64,000 bases of DNA. Origin: Teichococcus aestuarii. Lineage in GTDB: Bacteria; Pseudomonadota; Alphaproteobacteria; Acetobacterales; Acetobacteraceae. Under the pieces are notes generated by a model. That model saw only the letters and a list, made by a program, of their open reading frames with translations. It searched no databases and was not told the origin of the DNA. Location of the stretch: positions 124,001 through 188,000 of the forward strand of contig NZ_PDOA01000001.1 in assembly GCF_003116135.1 (NCBI RefSeq), read 5' to 3'. How positions within the stretch are numbered: position 1 is the first letter of the stretch; every line of letters begins with the position of its first letter. Below, in pieces: positions 28,684 to 39,435 of this stretch. A program made the position numbers and the translations under genes.

Positions 28684-30750
28684 ATGGCGAAGGTCACGAT
28701 CGACGGCATCGAGGTCGAGGTCCCGAACGGGGCCACCGTCCTCCAGGCCTGCGAAGCAGCGGGGAAGGAAATTCCCCGCTTCTGCTATCATGAGCGGCTG
28801 AGCGTCGCCGGCAATTGCCGCATGTGCCTGGTCGAGGTGGAGAAGGCGCCGAAGCCGGTGGCCTCCTGCGCCTACCCCGTGGCGGACGGCATGAAGGTGT
28901 TCACGGACAGCGCGCTGGTCCGCAACGCCCGCCGCAACGTCATGGAATTCCTGCTGATCAACCACCCGCTCGATTGCCCGATCTGCGACCAGGGCGGCGA
29001 GTGCGACCTGCAGGACCAGGCCACCGCCTATGGCGGCCAGGGCGGCCGCTACCGCGAGCAGAAGCGCGCGGTGAAGGACAAGTATCTCGGCCCGCTGGTC
29101 AAGACGATCATGACCCGCTGCATCCAGTGCACCCGCTGCGTGCGCTTCGCGACCGAGGTCGCGGGCGTGCCGGAGCTGGGCGCCACCGGCCGCGGCGAGG
29201 ACATGCAGATCGGCACCTATGTCGAGAAGGCGCTGACCACCGAGCTGTCCGGCAACCTGATCGACATCTGCCCGGTCGGCGCGCTGACCAGCCGCCCCTA
29301 CGCCTTCGTCTCCCGCCCCTGGGAGCTGCGCAAGACGGACAGCGTCGATGTGCTGGACGCGGTCGGCGCTGCCATCCGCGTGGACACGCGCGGGCCCGAG
29401 GTGCTGCGCATCCTGCCGCGCATCAATGAGGAGGTGAACGAGGAGTGGATGGCCGACCGTGGCCGCTTCTCCTTCGACGGCCTCAAGCGCCGCCGGCTGG
29501 ACCGCCCCTGGATCCGCGTCGAGGGCAAGCTGAAGCCTGCCTCCTGGCAGGAGGCCTTCGCGGTCGTCGCCGAGCGGCTGAAGGGCATCCCCGGCCAGCG
29601 TCTCGGCGCCGTGGCCGGCGATCTGGTGGACGCCGAGAGCGCCTTCGCGCTGCGCGAGCTGATGGTGGGCCTCGGCTCGGCCAATCTCGACTGCCGGCAG
29701 GATGGCGCGGCGATCGATGTCTCGCGCCGCGACCACTACCTGTTCAACTCGGGCATCGCCGGCATCGACGAGGCGGATGCGTTGCTGCTGATCGGCACCA
29801 ACCCGCGCAAGGAAGCGCCGGTGCTCAATGCGCGCATCCGCAAGCGCTGGTCCTCCGGCGCGCTGAAGGTGGCGAGCATCGGCCCGGCCGGGCTCGACCT
29901 CACCTACAAGGCCGAGCATCTGGGGGAGGGGCCTGACGCCCTCGCCACGCTGCGCGATGGCGGCCACGCCTTCGCCGAGGTGCTGAAGGGTGCGAAGCGC
30001 CCGATGATCGTGCTCGGCCGCGCCGCCGTGGCGCGCCCGGATGGCGCCGCCATCCTGGCCGCCGCCTGGGCGCTGGCCGAGAGCGTCGGCGCGCTGACGC
30101 CGGAGTGGCACGGCTTCAACATGCTGCACCTGTTCGGCGGGCAGGTCGGCGCGCTCGATGCCGGCTTCGTGCCGGGCGAGGGCGGGCTGGACCTGGCCGG
30201 CATGCTGGGCGGCGGCGTCGATGCGCTGTGGCTGCTGGGCGCCGATGGCTTCGAGCCCGGGCTGATCCCGCCCGGCACCTTCGTCATCTACCAGGGCCAC
30301 CATGGCGACCGGGCGGCGGCGCGGGCGGATGTCATCCTGCCCGGCGCGGCCTACACGGAGAAGGACGGCACCTACGTCAACACCGAGGGCCGGGTGCAGC
30401 GGGGCCGCATGGCCCTGCACCCGCCGGGCGAGGCGCGGGAGGATTGGCGCATCATCCGCGCCGCCGGCGCGGCGCTGGACGTGAGCCTCGCCTTCGACAC
30501 GCTGGACGCGCTGCGGGCCCGCATGGCGGCGGCGAATCCGGTCTTCGGCATGGTCGATGGCCGGATCGCCGAGGGCTGCCACGACACCGCCGGGCCGAGG
30601 CTGGCGGAGGGCGCGGCGCCGGAGGCCACGTCCTTCACCCTCCCGATCACCGATTACTGGCAGGCGGATGCGATCAGCCGCGCCTCGGAGACGATGGCCG
30701 AGTGCAGCCGCATCTATAACGACGCCACACCCAAGCTGGCGGCGGAGTAA
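28684..30750 (+). CDS. nuoG: NADH-quinone oxidoreductase subunit G
   Basis: A 688-residue 75-kDa subunit. The N-terminal ferredoxin domain has [2Fe-2S] ligands in FCYHERLSVAGNCRMC; cluster N4 uses CPICDQGGECDLQD and N5 uses CIQCTRCVRF; a further CPVGAL motif follows. The remainder is a molybdopterin-oxidoreductase-like fold without cofactor. The length matches the mitochondrial-type 75-kDa protein rather than the longer E. coli form. Confidence 0.97.
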   Translation: MAKVTIDGIEVEVPNGATVLQACEAAGKEIPRFCYHERLSVAGNCRMCLVEVEKAPKPVASCAYPVADGMKVFTDSALVRNARRNVMEFLLINHPLDCPICDQGGECDLQDQATAYGGQGGRYREQKRAVKDKYLGPLVKTIMTRCIQCTRCVRFATEVAGVPELGATGRGEDMQIGTYVEKALTTELSGNLIDICPVGALTSRPYAFVSRPWELRKTDSVDVLDAVGAAIRVDTRGPEVLRILPRINEEVNEEWMADRGRFSFDGLKRRRLDRPWIRVEGKLKPASWQEAFAVVAERLKGIPGQRLGAVAGDLVDAESAFALRELMVGLGSANLDCRQDGAAIDVSRRDHYLFNSGIAGIDEADALLLIGTNPRKEAPVLNARIRKRWSSGALKVASIGPAGLDLTYKAEHLGEGPDALATLRDGGHAFAEVLKGAKRPMIVLGRAAVARPDGAAILAAAWALAESVGALTPEWHGFNMLHLFGGQVGALDAGFVPGEGGLDLAGMLGGGVDALWLLGADGFEPGLIPPGTFVIYQGHHGDRAAARADVILPGAAYTEKDGTYVNTEGRVQRGRMALHPPGEAREDWRIIRAAGAALDVSLAFDTLDALRARMAAANPVFGMVDGRIAEGCHDTAGPRLAEGAAPEATSFTLPITDYWQADAISRASETMAECSRIYNDATPKLAAE

Positions 30751-30756
30751 CGCGGC

Positions 30757-31767
30757 ATGGACGCTTTCCTCGCATCCCCCATCGGCATCCTGGCGCTGAC
30801 GGTCGCGCAGACCCTGGCGCTGCTGGTGCCGCTGCTGATCGCGGTGGCCTACCTCACCTATGCCGAGCGCAAGGTGATGGCGGCGATGCAGATGCGGAAG
30901 GGCCCGAACGTGGTCGGCCCCTTCGGCCTGCTGCAGCCCTTCGCCGACGCGCTGAAGATGCTGCTGAAGGAGACCATCATCCCGTCGGGCGCCAACCGGG
31001 CGCTGTTCATCCTGGGCCCGATGCTGACGCTGATCCTGGCGCTCATCGCCTGGGCGGTGATCCCGGTGAATGATGGCTGGGCGATCGCCGACATCAATGT
31101 CGGCGTGCTCTACCTGCTGGCCATCTCCTCGCTCGGCGTCTATGGCATCGTCATCGCCGGCTGGGCCTCGAACTCCAAGTACGCCTTCCTCGGCGCGCTG
31201 CGCTCGGCGGCGCAGATGGTCTCCTACGAGGTCTCGATGGGCCTCGTCATCGTGACCGTCCTGCTCTGCGTGGGCAGCCTGAACCTGAGCGAGATCGTGC
31301 GCGCGCAGAAGACGGTGTGGTTCGCCATCCCGCTCTTCCCGATGTTCGTGATCTTCTTCATCTCGACGCTCGCCGAGACGAACCGCCCGCCCTTCGACCT
31401 GGCCGAGGGCGAGTCGGAGCTGGTGGCGGGCTTCATGGTGGAATACTCCTCCATGACCTACGCCCTGTTCTTCCTGGGCGAATACGCCAACATGATCCTC
31501 ATGTCGGCGATGACCAGCATCCTGTTCCTGGGTGGCTGGCTGCCGCCGATGGACATCGCGCCCTTCAACTGGGTGCCGGGGCCGATCTGGTTCATCCTCA
31601 AGATCATGCTCTGCCTGTTCACCTTCATCTGGGTGCGTGCCACCTTCCCGCGCTACCGGTACGACCAGCTGATGCGGCTGGGCTGGAAGATCTTCCTGCC
31701 CTTCAGCCTGGTCTATCTGGTGCTGACGGCCTTCGTGCTGAAGCTGACGGGGTGGCTGCCGGTATGA
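30757..31767 (+). CDS. nuoH: NADH-quinone oxidoreductase subunit H
   Basis: A 336-residue membrane subunit with eight helices joining the quinone site to the pump modules. Signatures: [20 protein letters not shown], the [19 protein letters not shown] loop and [17 protein letters not shown] near the C-terminus. Six bases after nuoG; 71 bases before nuoI. Confidence 0.97.
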   Translation: MDAFLASPIGILALTVAQTLALLVPLLIAVAYLTYAERKVMAAMQMRKGPNVVGPFGLLQPFADALKMLLKETIIPSGANRALFILGPMLTLILALIAWAVIPVNDGWAIADINVGVLYLLAISSLGVYGIVIAGWASNSKYAFLGALRSAAQMVSYEVSMGLVIVTVLLCVGSLNLSEIVRAQKTVWFAIPLFPMFVIFFISTLAETNRPPFDLAEGESELVAGFMVEYSSMTYALFFLGEYANMILMSAMTSILFLGGWLPPMDIAPFNWVPGPIWFILKIMLCLFTFIWVRATFPRYRYDQLMRLGWKIFLPFSLVYLVLTAFVLKLTGWLPV

Positions 31768-31838
31768 GGTGCCCTGTCGCGATGATGACGCTTGTCGATA
31801 TGAGTGGCGCGGGCTACCCCCGCGCGGCGAGGTGAGAA

Positions 31839-32327
31839 ATGGCAACGCTTGACCGCGTGGCGCGCAGCCTGCTGCTGACCGAGCTGGCCTCGGGCATGGC
31901 GCTGACGCTGAAGTATTTCTTCAGTCCGAAGACCACGATCAGCTACCCCTTCGAGAAGACCGCGCTCTCGCCCCGGTTCAAGGGCGAGCACGCGCTGCGC
32001 CGCTACCCCAACGGGGAGGAGCGGTGCATCGCCTGCAAGCTGTGCGAGGCGATCTGTCCGGCGCTGGCCATCACCATCGAGGCCGAGCCGCGCGAGGATG
32101 GCAGCCGCCGCACCACGCGCTACGACATCGACATGACGAAGTGCATCTATTGCGGCATGTGCGAGGAAGCCTGCCCGGTCGATGCCATCGTCGAGGGGCC
32201 GAATTTCGAGTTCGCGACGGAGACGCGCGAGGAGCTGATCTACAACAAGGATCGGCTGCTCGCGAATGGCGACCGGTGGGAGCCGGAGATCGCCAAGCGC
32301 CTCGAGCTCGACGCGCCCTACCGCTGA
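31839..32327 (+). CDS. nuoI: NADH-quinone oxidoreductase subunit I
   Basis: A 162-residue 23-kDa subunit with two [4Fe-4S] clusters (N6a, N6b) bound by [13 protein letters not shown] and [15 protein letters not shown]. The amphipathic N-terminal helix and the [21 protein letters not shown] stretch (read in parts) are typical of the alphaproteobacterial/mitochondrial form. A 126-base gap with hairpins follows before nuoJ. Confidence 0.97.
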   Translation: MATLDRVARSLLLTELASGMALTLKYFFSPKTTISYPFEKTALSPRFKGEHALRRYPNGEERCIACKLCEAICPALAITIEAEPREDGSRRTTRYDIDMTKCIYCGMCEEACPVDAIVEGPNFEFATETREELIYNKDRLLANGDRWEPEIAKRLELDAPYR

Positions 32328-32330
32328 GTT

Positions 32331-32403
32331 CCGCGGCGGGGGCGGTCCGGTCCGTGCCTCCCCCGCGGCTTTCCTTCACGGCCCCGTCCTCCTGCCAGGA
32401 CGG
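32331..32403 (+). other. Hairpins in the nuoI-nuoJ gap
   Basis: CCGCGG at 32331-32336 and at 32363-32368 close an eleven-pair stem with one bulge, followed by CTTTCCTTC. A second seven-base hairpin follows (32384-32390 with 32397-32403). They sit in the only long gap of the nuo operon and may act as an attenuator or processing site. Confidence 0.4.
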
Positions 32404-32453
32404 CTCTCTCGGAACGGTGCCATGATGCTGCATCTGCACGCGGGCGGGCTGCG

Positions 32454-33155
32454 ATGATCGCCGCACTCGCCTTCTATGTCTTCGCGGCCATCCTGATCGC
32501 GTCCGCGGTCATGGTGGTGACCAGCCGCAACCCCGTGCACAGCGTGCTGTTCCTGATCCTGGCGTTCTTCAACGCCGCGGCGCTGTTCCTGATCGCGGGG
32601 GCCGAGTTCCTGGCGATGATCCTGGTCATCGTCTATGTGGGCGCGGTCGCGGTGCTCTTCCTCTTCATCGTCATGATGCTGGACATCGATTTCAGCCGCA
32701 TGCGGGAGGGGCTGCAGCGCTACGCGCCGATCGGCGCCGTCATCGGCGGCATCCTGTTCCTCGAGCTGCTCTTCGTGTTCGGCAGCTGGCAGTTCGCGCC
32801 GGACGCCGCCACGCTGCGGCTGAACGCGACGCCGGGCCCAGAGGTGACCAACACCGAGGCGCTGGGCCAGCTGATCTACACGGACTACATCTACCTGTTC
32901 CAGGTGGCCGGGCTGATCCTGCTGGTGGCGATGATCGGCGCCATCGTGCTGACGCTGCGCGACAAGCCGGCCAACAGCAAGCGGCAGGATATCGGCGTGC
33001 AGGTGGCGCGGGCCGAGGCGGTGAAGCTCGCCAACCCGCCCTCGCGCGCCGGCCTCGGCCAGCTCGGCATCATCCGCCGGCCGCTGCCGGAGGCGCCGAA
33101 GCCCAAGGCGGTGGGCCACGACCACCACGACCATCACGGCGGGGGGCACCACTGA
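32454..33155 (+). CDS. nuoJ: NADH-quinone oxidoreductase subunit J with His-rich tail
   Basis: A 233-residue membrane subunit with five helices; the pi-bulge helix region [19 protein letters not shown] is present. It is about 30 residues longer than usual because the C-terminus carries a soluble extension ending [12 protein letters not shown]. Seven His in that tail could bind a divalent metal, though this is not a known complex I function. nuoK begins one base after the stop. Confidence 0.95.
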   Translation: MIAALAFYVFAAILIASAVMVVTSRNPVHSVLFLILAFFNAAALFLIAGAEFLAMILVIVYVGAVAVLFLFIVMMLDIDFSRMREGLQRYAPIGAVIGGILFLELLFVFGSWQFAPDAATLRLNATPGPEVTNTEALGQLIYTDYIYLFQVAGLILLVAMIGAIVLTLRDKPANSKRQDIGVQVARAEAVKLANPPSRAGLGQLGIIRRPLPEAPKPKAVGHDHHDHHGGGHH

Positions 33156-33156
33156 G

Positions 33157-33468
33157 ATGCTGACCATCGGTCTTGGCCACTACCTGACGGTGAGCGCCAT
33201 CCTCTTCGTGCTGGGCGTGCTGGGCATCTTCCTCAACCGGAAGAACGTCATCGTCATCCTGATGTCGATCGAGCTGCTGCTGCTCTCGGTGAACCTGAAC
33301 ATGGTGGCCTTCTCGGCCGCCCTGCAGGACCTCACCGGCCAGGTCTTCGCCCTGTTCATCCTGACCGTGGCGGCGGCCGAGGCGGCCATCGGCCTGGCCA
33401 TCGTCGTCATCTACTTCCGCAATCGCGGCAGCATCGAGGTGGAGGATATCTCCACCCTGAAGGGTTAA
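33157..33468 (+). CDS. nuoK: NADH-quinone oxidoreductase subunit K
   Basis: A 103-residue, three-helix subunit (ND4L). The two conserved membrane Glu residues are in [13 protein letters not shown] and [12 protein letters not shown]. Normal length. Confidence 0.96.
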   Translation: MLTIGLGHYLTVSAILFVLGVLGIFLNRKNVIVILMSIELLLLSVNLNMVAFSAALQDLTGQVFALFILTVAAAEAAIGLAIVVIYFRNRGSIEVEDISTLKG

Positions 33469-33472
33469 GCCC

Positions 33473-35389
33473 ATGTATGTCGGTGCGGTTTTCTTCCCGC
33501 TGCTCGGTGCCTGCATCTCCGGCTTCTTCGGCCGCTGGATCGGCGACAAGGCGGCGCAATGGGCCAGCGTGATCTGCATGGCGCTGGCCGCCATCTGCGG
33601 CGTGAGCGCCTTCATCCAGGTCGCCTACGGCCATGCGCCGGCCACGCTGGAGATCGCCACCTGGCTCGATGTCGGCGGGCTGCAGCTCTCCTGGGCGCTG
33701 CGCTACGACACGCTGGCGGCGGTGATGGTGGGCATGGTGACGGTCGCCTCCACCATGATCCACCTCTACAGCGTCGGCTACATGTCGCATGACCCGACAC
33801 AGCCCCGCTTCTTCGCCTATCTCTCGCTCTTCACCTTCATGATGCTCATGCTGGTGACGGCCGACAACCTGCTCCAGCTCTTCTTTGGCTGGGAGGGCAT
33901 CGGCCTCGCGAGCTACCTGCTGATCGGCTACTGGTACGAGAAGGAGAGCGCCAACCGCGCGGCGATGAAGGCCTTCATCGTCAACCGCGTGGGCGACCTC
34001 TTCTTCATGCTGGGCATGGGCCTGACCTTCTGGACCTTCGGCAGCATCGAGTTCAACACCATCTTCCAGGGTGTCGAGGCGGCGCGTCAGGTCACCTTCG
34101 CCGGCTTCCCGGTGGTCGAGGTGATCGCGCTGCTGTTCTTCCTGGGCGCCATGGGCAAGTCGGCCCAGATCGGCCTGCACACCTGGCTGCCGGACGCGAT
34201 GGAGGGCCCGACCCCCGTCTCCGCCCTCATCCATGCGGCGACGCTCGTCACCGCCGGCGTGTTCCTGATGGCGCGCATGTCGCCCGTCGTGGAGTACGCG
34301 CCGAACGTGCTGGGCTTCATCACCTTCATCGGCGCCACCACGGCCTTCTTCGCCGCCAGCGTCGGCATGGTGCAGAACGACATCAAGCGGGTCATCGCCT
34401 ACTCGACCTGCTCGCAGCTCGGCTACATGTTCTTCGCCATCGGTGTCGGCGCCTACCAGGCGGCGGTGTTCCACCTCTTCACCCACGCCTTCTTCAAGGC
34501 GCTGCTCTTCCTCTCGGCGGGCTCCGTGATCCACGCCATGTCGGACGAGCAGGACATCCGCAAGATGGGCGGCATCTGGAAGAAGATCCCGGTCACCTAC
34601 GCCATGTTCTGGATCGGCTCCCTGGCGCTGGCCGGCGTGCCCTACTTCGCCGGCTACTACTCGAAGGACTTCGTGCTGGAGGCGGCCTATGCCGGCCATG
34701 GCTGGACGGCGAAGTACGCCTTCCTCATGGGCATCGTCGCCGCCTTCATGACGGCCTTCTACTCCTGGCGCCTGATCATCCTGACCTTCCACGGCACGCC
34801 GCGCGCGGACCATCACACGATGGAGCACGTGCATGAGAGCCCGGCGGTCATGCTGATCCCGCTCTTCGGGCTGGCGGTCGGCGCGCTGTTCGCCGGCGCC
34901 TACTTCTCCGGCGACTTCGTCGGCCACCATTGGGCCGAGTTCTGGAACGGCTCGATCGTCAACGCGCCGCACAACCACATCATGCACGAGGCGCACGAGG
35001 TTCCCTCCTGGGTGCCGCTGGCGCCGACGGTGGTGGGCGTCGCCGGCATCGTCCTGGCCTATGTGCTGTACATGTTCCTGCCGCACCTGCCGGGGCGCAT
35101 CGCCGCGGCGGTGCCGGGGCTGTACCGCTTCCTGCTCAACAAGTGGTACTTCGACGAGCTTTATGACCGCGCCATCGTCCAACCGCTGCGCCGCCTCGCC
35201 GTGCAGCTCTGGAAGGTGGGCGACGTCAAGATCATCGACGGCATGCCGAACGGCGCCGCCAGCCTCACGGCGCAGGCCTCCGGCCGCGTGGTGCGCTTCC
35301 AGACGGGCCGCGTGGCGAACTACGCCTTCGCCATGATCATCGGCCTCGTCCTCTTCGTCAGCATCTTCCTGTTCGGGGTCGGCCGATGA
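33473..35389 (+). CDS. nuoL: NADH-quinone oxidoreductase subunit L
   Basis: A 638-residue antiporter-like proton pump subunit (ND5). Key parts are [18 protein letters not shown] with the pump Glu, the [20 protein letters not shown] helix with conserved His and Lys neighbours, and the long lateral helix in the C-terminal third. It ends in overlap with nuoM. Confidence 0.97.
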   Translation: MYVGAVFFPLLGACISGFFGRWIGDKAAQWASVICMALAAICGVSAFIQVAYGHAPATLEIATWLDVGGLQLSWALRYDTLAAVMVGMVTVASTMIHLYSVGYMSHDPTQPRFFAYLSLFTFMMLMLVTADNLLQLFFGWEGIGLASYLLIGYWYEKESANRAAMKAFIVNRVGDLFFMLGMGLTFWTFGSIEFNTIFQGVEAARQVTFAGFPVVEVIALLFFLGAMGKSAQIGLHTWLPDAMEGPTPVSALIHAATLVTAGVFLMARMSPVVEYAPNVLGFITFIGATTAFFAASVGMVQNDIKRVIAYSTCSQLGYMFFAIGVGAYQAAVFHLFTHAFFKALLFLSAGSVIHAMSDEQDIRKMGGIWKKIPVTYAMFWIGSLALAGVPYFAGYYSKDFVLEAAYAGHGWTAKYAFLMGIVAAFMTAFYSWRLIILTFHGTPRADHHTMEHVHESPAVMLIPLFGLAVGALFAGAYFSGDFVGHHWAEFWNGSIVNAPHNHIMHEAHEVPSWVPLAPTVVGVAGIVLAYVLYMFLPHLPGRIAAAVPGLYRFLLNKWYFDELYDRAIVQPLRRLAVQLWKVGDVKIIDGMPNGAASLTAQASGRVVRFQTGRVANYAFAMIIGLVLFVSIFLFGVGR

Positions 35390-36897
35390 ACGCCGCGGGT
35401 TTTCCCCTGCTCTCGCTGCTCACCTTCCTGCCGCTGGTGGGCGCCGGCATCATCCTGTTCGTGCGGGGGGAGGAGGCGGTCGTCGCCTCCAACGCCCGCT
35501 GGACGGCGCTGTGGACCAGCCTGATCACCTTCGGGCTCTCGCTGATCCTGTGGTTCCAGTTCGACAAGAGCACGGCGGACTTCCAGTTCGTCGAGCAGAT
35601 GAGCTGGATGCCGGAGTTCGGCCTGGGCTACCACATGGGCGTGGACGGCATCTCGGTGCTGTTCGTGCTGCTCTCGACGGCGCTGACGCCGCTCTGCATC
35701 CTCTCCTCCTGGGAGGCCATCCAGAGCCGCGTGCGCGAATACATGATCGCCTTCCTCGTCCTCGAGACGATGATGGTCGGCATGTTCTCCTCGCTCGACG
35801 TGGTGATGTTCTACATCTTCTTCGAGGGCGTGCTGATCCCGATGTTCCTGATCATCGGGGTCTGGGGCGGTGCGCGGCGGGTCTATGCCGCCTACAAGCT
35901 GTTCCTCTACACGCTGCTCGGCTCGCTGCTGATGCTGCTGGCCATGCTGGTGCTGTGGTACCAGGCCGGCACCACCTCGATCCCCGCCATCTTCGAGCTG
36001 ACCATCGCGCCCAGCACGCAGATGTGGCTGTTCCTGGCCTTCTTCGCCTCCTTCGCCGTGAAGGTGCCGATGTGGCCGGTGCACACCTGGCTGCCTGACG
36101 CCCATGTGGAGGCGCCGACCGCCGGCTCCGTCATCCTGGCGGGCGTGCTGCTGAAGATGGGGGCCTACGGCTTCCTGCGCTTCTCGCTGCCGCTGCTGCC
36201 GCAGGCCACCGAGTGGTTCGCGCCGCTGATCTTCGCCCTCTCCGTCGTCGCCGTGGTCTACACCTCGCTGGTGGCGCTGGCGCAGGAGGACATGAAGAAG
36301 CTGATCGCCTATTCCTCGGTCGCCCATATGGGCATCGTCACGATCGGCATCTTCACCCTGAACCACCAGGGCATCTCGGGCGCCATCTTCCAGATGCTGA
36401 GCCACGGCGTGGTCTCCGGCGCGCTCTTCCTCTGCGTGGGCGTGCTGTACGACCGGGTGCACTCGCGCGAGATCGCCCGCTACGGCGGCGTCGCCAAGAT
36501 CATGCCCAGCTACGCCATGGTGTTCATGCTGTTCACCATGGGCTCGGTCGCGCTGCCCGGCACCGCCGGCTTCCCGGGCGAGTTCCTGGTCATCGTCGGC
36601 GCCTGGCATGCCAACCCCTGGGTGGCCTTCGGCGCCGCCCTCGGCATGATCCTGGGCGCGGGCTACATGCTCTACCTCTACCGCCGGGTGGTGTTCAGCA
36701 AGATCACGCGCGAGGACCTGAAGGCCCTGCTGGACCTCAGCCCGCGCGAATACGTCACCTTCGCGCCGCTGATCCTGCTGACGCTGTGGATGGGTATCTA
36801 CCCGTCTTCCTTCCTTTCCTTCTTCGAGGCCAGCGTGGCGGCCCTCGTCTCGCGGCATGAGGCCGCGATGGCGCTGCCGCGCCTGGCCGGGATGTGA
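35386..36897 (+). CDS. nuoM: NADH-quinone oxidoreductase subunit M
   Basis: A 503-residue antiporter-like proton pump subunit (ND4). Conserved: [31 protein letters not shown] with the key Glu, [20 protein letters not shown] and [16 protein letters not shown] overlap with nuoL; the stop overlaps a possible GTG of nuoN. Confidence 0.97.
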   Translation: MNAAGFPLLSLLTFLPLVGAGIILFVRGEEAVVASNARWTALWTSLITFGLSLILWFQFDKSTADFQFVEQMSWMPEFGLGYHMGVDGISVLFVLLSTALTPLCILSSWEAIQSRVREYMIAFLVLETMMVGMFSSLDVVMFYIFFEGVLIPMFLIIGVWGGARRVYAAYKLFLYTLLGSLLMLLAMLVLWYQAGTTSIPAIFELTIAPSTQMWLFLAFFASFAVKVPMWPVHTWLPDAHVEAPTAGSVILAGVLLKMGAYGFLRFSLPLLPQATEWFAPLIFALSVVAVVYTSLVALAQEDMKKLIAYSSVAHMGIVTIGIFTLNHQGISGAIFQMLSHGVVSGALFLCVGVLYDRVHSREIARYGGVAKIMPSYAMVFMLFTMGSVALPGTAGFPGEFLVIVGAWHANPWVAFGAALGMILGAGYMLYLYRRVVFSKITREDLKALLDLSPREYVTFAPLILLTLWMGIYPSSFLSFFEASVAALVSRHEAAMALPRLAGM

Positions 36898-36902
36898 CCG
36901 GT

Positions 36903-38321
36903 ATGAACTGGACCCTCGTCCTCCCCGAGCTGGTGCTGGCGCTTGCCGGGCTGGCGGCGCTGGTCGCCGGCGTGCTGCCGAAGCGCGACACCAGCTTCGC
37001 CATCAACATGGGCGTGTTCGGCGCCATGCTATTGGCCGCCGTGCTGGTGATGGCGCAGCCGGAGGGCACCGCCTTCGCCGGCCAGTATGTGTCGGACGCC
37101 TTCACCCGCTTCATGAAGCTCCTCGTGCTGGCCGGCGCCGCGCTCGGCCTGCTCGTGGCGATGGACTGGAACGTGAAGGAGGGGCTCGCCAAGTTCGAGT
37201 TCCCGCTGCTGCTGCTGTTCAGCAGCCTCGGCATGATGGTCATGGTCTCGGCCAACGACCTGATCGCGCTCTATCTGGGCCTCGAGCTGCTCTCGCTCTC
37301 GCTCTACGTCATCGCCGCCTTCAATCGGGACAGCGAGCGCTCGGCCGAGGCGGGGCTGAAATACTTCATCCTGGGCTCACTGGCCTCCGGCCTGCTGCTC
37401 TATGGCGCGAGCCTCATCTATGGCTTCGCCGGCTCCACCAATTTCGACCGCATCGCCGATGCGGTGAGCGCCACCGAAGGCGTGCCCTTCGGCCTGGTGG
37501 TGGGCCTCGTCTTCGTGCTGGCGGCGCTGGCCTTCAAGGTCTCGGCCGTGCCCTTCCACATGTGGACGCCGGATGTCTACGAGGGCGCGCCGACCCCGGT
37601 CACGGCCTTCTTCGCCTCGGCGCCCAAGGTGGCGGCCATCGCGTTGCTCACCCGCGTCGCCGCCGGCCCCTTCGGGGAGCTGGTGGAGCAATGGCAGCAG
37701 GTGCTGATCCTGGCCTCGCTGGGCTCCATGATCCTCGGCGCGCTTGCCGCCATCGGGCAGAAGAACATCAAGCGCCTGATGGCCTATTCCTCCATCGGCC
37801 ATATCGGCTACGCGCTGATGGGCCTGGCGGTGGGCAGCGACCTCGGCATCCGCGGCCTGCTGCTCTACATGGCCATCTACCTCTTCACCAATGTCGGCGC
37901 CTTCGCCGTGCTGGTGGCCATGCGCCGCAACGGCCGCGCCCTGGAGGGGATCGACGACCTCGCCGGCCTCGGCAGGACGGACCCCGCCATGGCGCTGGCC
38001 ATGACGGTGTTCATGCTCTCCATGGCCGGCATCCCGCCGCTCGCCGGCTTCTTCGGCAAGCTCTACGTCTTCCTGGCGGCGGTCTATGGCGGCTACTGGA
38101 CCCTGGCGGTGGTCGGCGTGCTCACCTCGGCCGTCTCCGCCTACTACTATCTGCGCGTCATCAAGGTGATGTACTTCGATGCGGGCGAGGCGCTGGATGC
38201 GCGCCCGACCAGCCTCTCCGTCGTCCTGGCGGGGACCGGGCTGTTCACCGTGTTCTTCTTCGCCTTTCCGGCGCCTTTCCTGGCCGCGGCGCAGGCGGCC
38301 GTGGCCGCTCTGGTGGGGTGA
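36903..38321 (+). CDS. nuoN: NADH-quinone oxidoreductase subunit N
   Basis: A 472-residue antiporter-like subunit (ND2). Conserved: LYLGLELLSLSLYVI, FHMWTPDVYEGAPTPVTAFF and RLMAYSSIGHIGYALMG. ATG at 36903 gives MNWTLVLPEL, the normal start; a GTG nine bases earlier overlaps the nuoM stop. It ends the complex I genes and is followed within three bases by birA. Confidence 0.96.
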   Translation: MNWTLVLPELVLALAGLAALVAGVLPKRDTSFAINMGVFGAMLLAAVLVMAQPEGTAFAGQYVSDAFTRFMKLLVLAGAALGLLVAMDWNVKEGLAKFEFPLLLLFSSLGMMVMVSANDLIALYLGLELLSLSLYVIAAFNRDSERSAEAGLKYFILGSLASGLLLYGASLIYGFAGSTNFDRIADAVSATEGVPFGLVVGLVFVLAALAFKVSAVPFHMWTPDVYEGAPTPVTAFFASAPKVAAIALLTRVAAGPFGELVEQWQQVLILASLGSMILGALAAIGQKNIKRLMAYSSIGHIGYALMGLAVGSDLGIRGLLLYMAIYLFTNVGAFAVLVAMRRNGRALEGIDDLAGLGRTDPAMALAMTVFMLSMAGIPPLAGFFGKLYVFLAAVYGGYWTLAVVGVLTSAVSAYYYLRVIKVMYFDAGEALDARPTSLSVVLAGTGLFTVFFFAFPAPFLAAAQAAVAALVG

Positions 38322-38323
38322 GG

Positions 38324-39082
38324 GTGACAGGCGCCGCCCGCGCGTGGCGTCTGCGCGTTCATGACGAACTGGCCAGCACGCAGGATGGCGTGCTGGCCGC
38401 CGCCCAGGCGGGCGAGCCGGAGGGGCTGGCCATCCTGGCACGCCGGCAGAGCGCCGGGCGCGGCACGCAGGGGCGGTCCTGGCGCTCGCCCGCAGGCAAT
38501 CTCTACCTCTCCTTCCTGTTGCGCCCCGAGGGCTCGGCGCGGGAACTGCCGCAATGGTCGCTGCTGATGGCCGTCGCGCTGGCTGAGGCCTTGGCGCCGC
38601 TGCTGCCGGATCCGGACCGCCTGCGCCTGAAATGGCCCAATGACGTGCTGCTGGATGGTGCCAAATGCGCCGGCATCCTCACCCAGGCCGCGCCGGGGGA
38701 GGGGGGAGGCATCGCCTGGCTGGTCTTCGGAATCGGCGTGAACCTGGCCGAGGCTCCGCTTCTGCCCGACCGGCCCACCGCCAGCCTGCGCCAGACCGGC
38801 GTCATCCCGCCCGAGCCGGTCGCCTTTGCCTGGTCGCTCCTGTCCTCGGTGGATCGCTGGCGCGGGATTCAGGCCATGGAAGGCTTCGCCCCCGTGCGGG
38901 AGGCCTGGGCGGCACGCGGCCCGGCCCTGGGCGCCACCCTGAGGCTCAGCCGGCCGGAAGGCGGCTTCGAGGGCCGCTATCGGGGCCTGTCGGACGATGG
39001 CCGCCTTTTGCTGGACACTGCCTCCGGCCGCCGCGCCCTGGCTTCGGGCGAGGTTCTGGCGGCGCCAGCCATGGGTGCATGA
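38324..39082 (+). CDS. birA: Biotin--[acetyl-CoA-carboxylase] ligase
   Basis: A 252-residue biotin protein ligase that makes biotinyl-5'-AMP and transfers biotin to carboxylases. Motifs: SAGRGTQGRSWRSPAGNLYL for biotin/ATP and LKWPNDVLLDGAKCAGIL with the catalytic Lys. There is no N-terminal helix-turn-helix domain, so it is the non-repressor (group I) type. GTG at 38324 follows GGGG by six bases; another GTG at 38318 overlaps the nuoN stop. nuoN-birA adjacency is common in alphaproteobacteria. Confidence 0.93.
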   Translation: MTGAARAWRLRVHDELASTQDGVLAAAQAGEPEGLAILARRQSAGRGTQGRSWRSPAGNLYLSFLLRPEGSARELPQWSLLMAVALAEALAPLLPDPDRLRLKWPNDVLLDGAKCAGILTQAAPGEGGGIAWLVFGIGVNLAEAPLLPDRPTASLRQTGVIPPEPVAFAWSLLSSVDRWRGIQAMEGFAPVREAWAARGPALGATLRLSRPEGGFEGRYRGLSDDGRLLLDTASGRRALASGEVLAAPAMGA

Positions 39083-39435
39083 GCAGCGCCGTCCGCAATC
39101 CGTGATTGGTCCAGACCGCGTTCTGCCGATGCATTTGGCCCCAGGCTGGGGTTATGTGAACAAGATGAGACGGGAACGGGCGCGACTCAGGCCTGTTGAG
39201 GCCTCGATGGCGTGGGTTTGCGGCAGCGCCACCGGCCTGGATGGCCGCTGCGGAGGCAAGACGCGGCGCGCCCCATCTGAGGAGTGGCGGTTGGCTTTTC
39301 CGCCGCTGCGCCCCATTTGTTCTTTTACGAGTTTGCCTGACGCGCCAGGGCCCCGGAAGGGCGCTGGACTGACGAGGGCCAAGGAACCTGCCCCTTGGGG
39401 CAAGACTTCATGAACATCACCACTGGCGAGCATCA
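39083..39435. other. 353-base gap before RNase J, no gene recognised
   Basis: No open frame here looks like a known protein or has a ribosome-binding site. It contains a short palindrome AGGCCT-GTTG-AGGCCT (about 39191-39206) and a TGCCCCTTGGGGCA hairpin (about 39390-39403). A type III pantothenate kinase gene, which often sits here in relatives, is absent. The region probably holds the rnj promoter. Confidence 0.5.

Noticed and set aside
28366-31845. A 1159-codon open frame antisense to nuoG-nuoH
   Set aside because: Opposite strand holds nuoF, nuoG, nuoH with full motifs; the antisense product is low-complexity.
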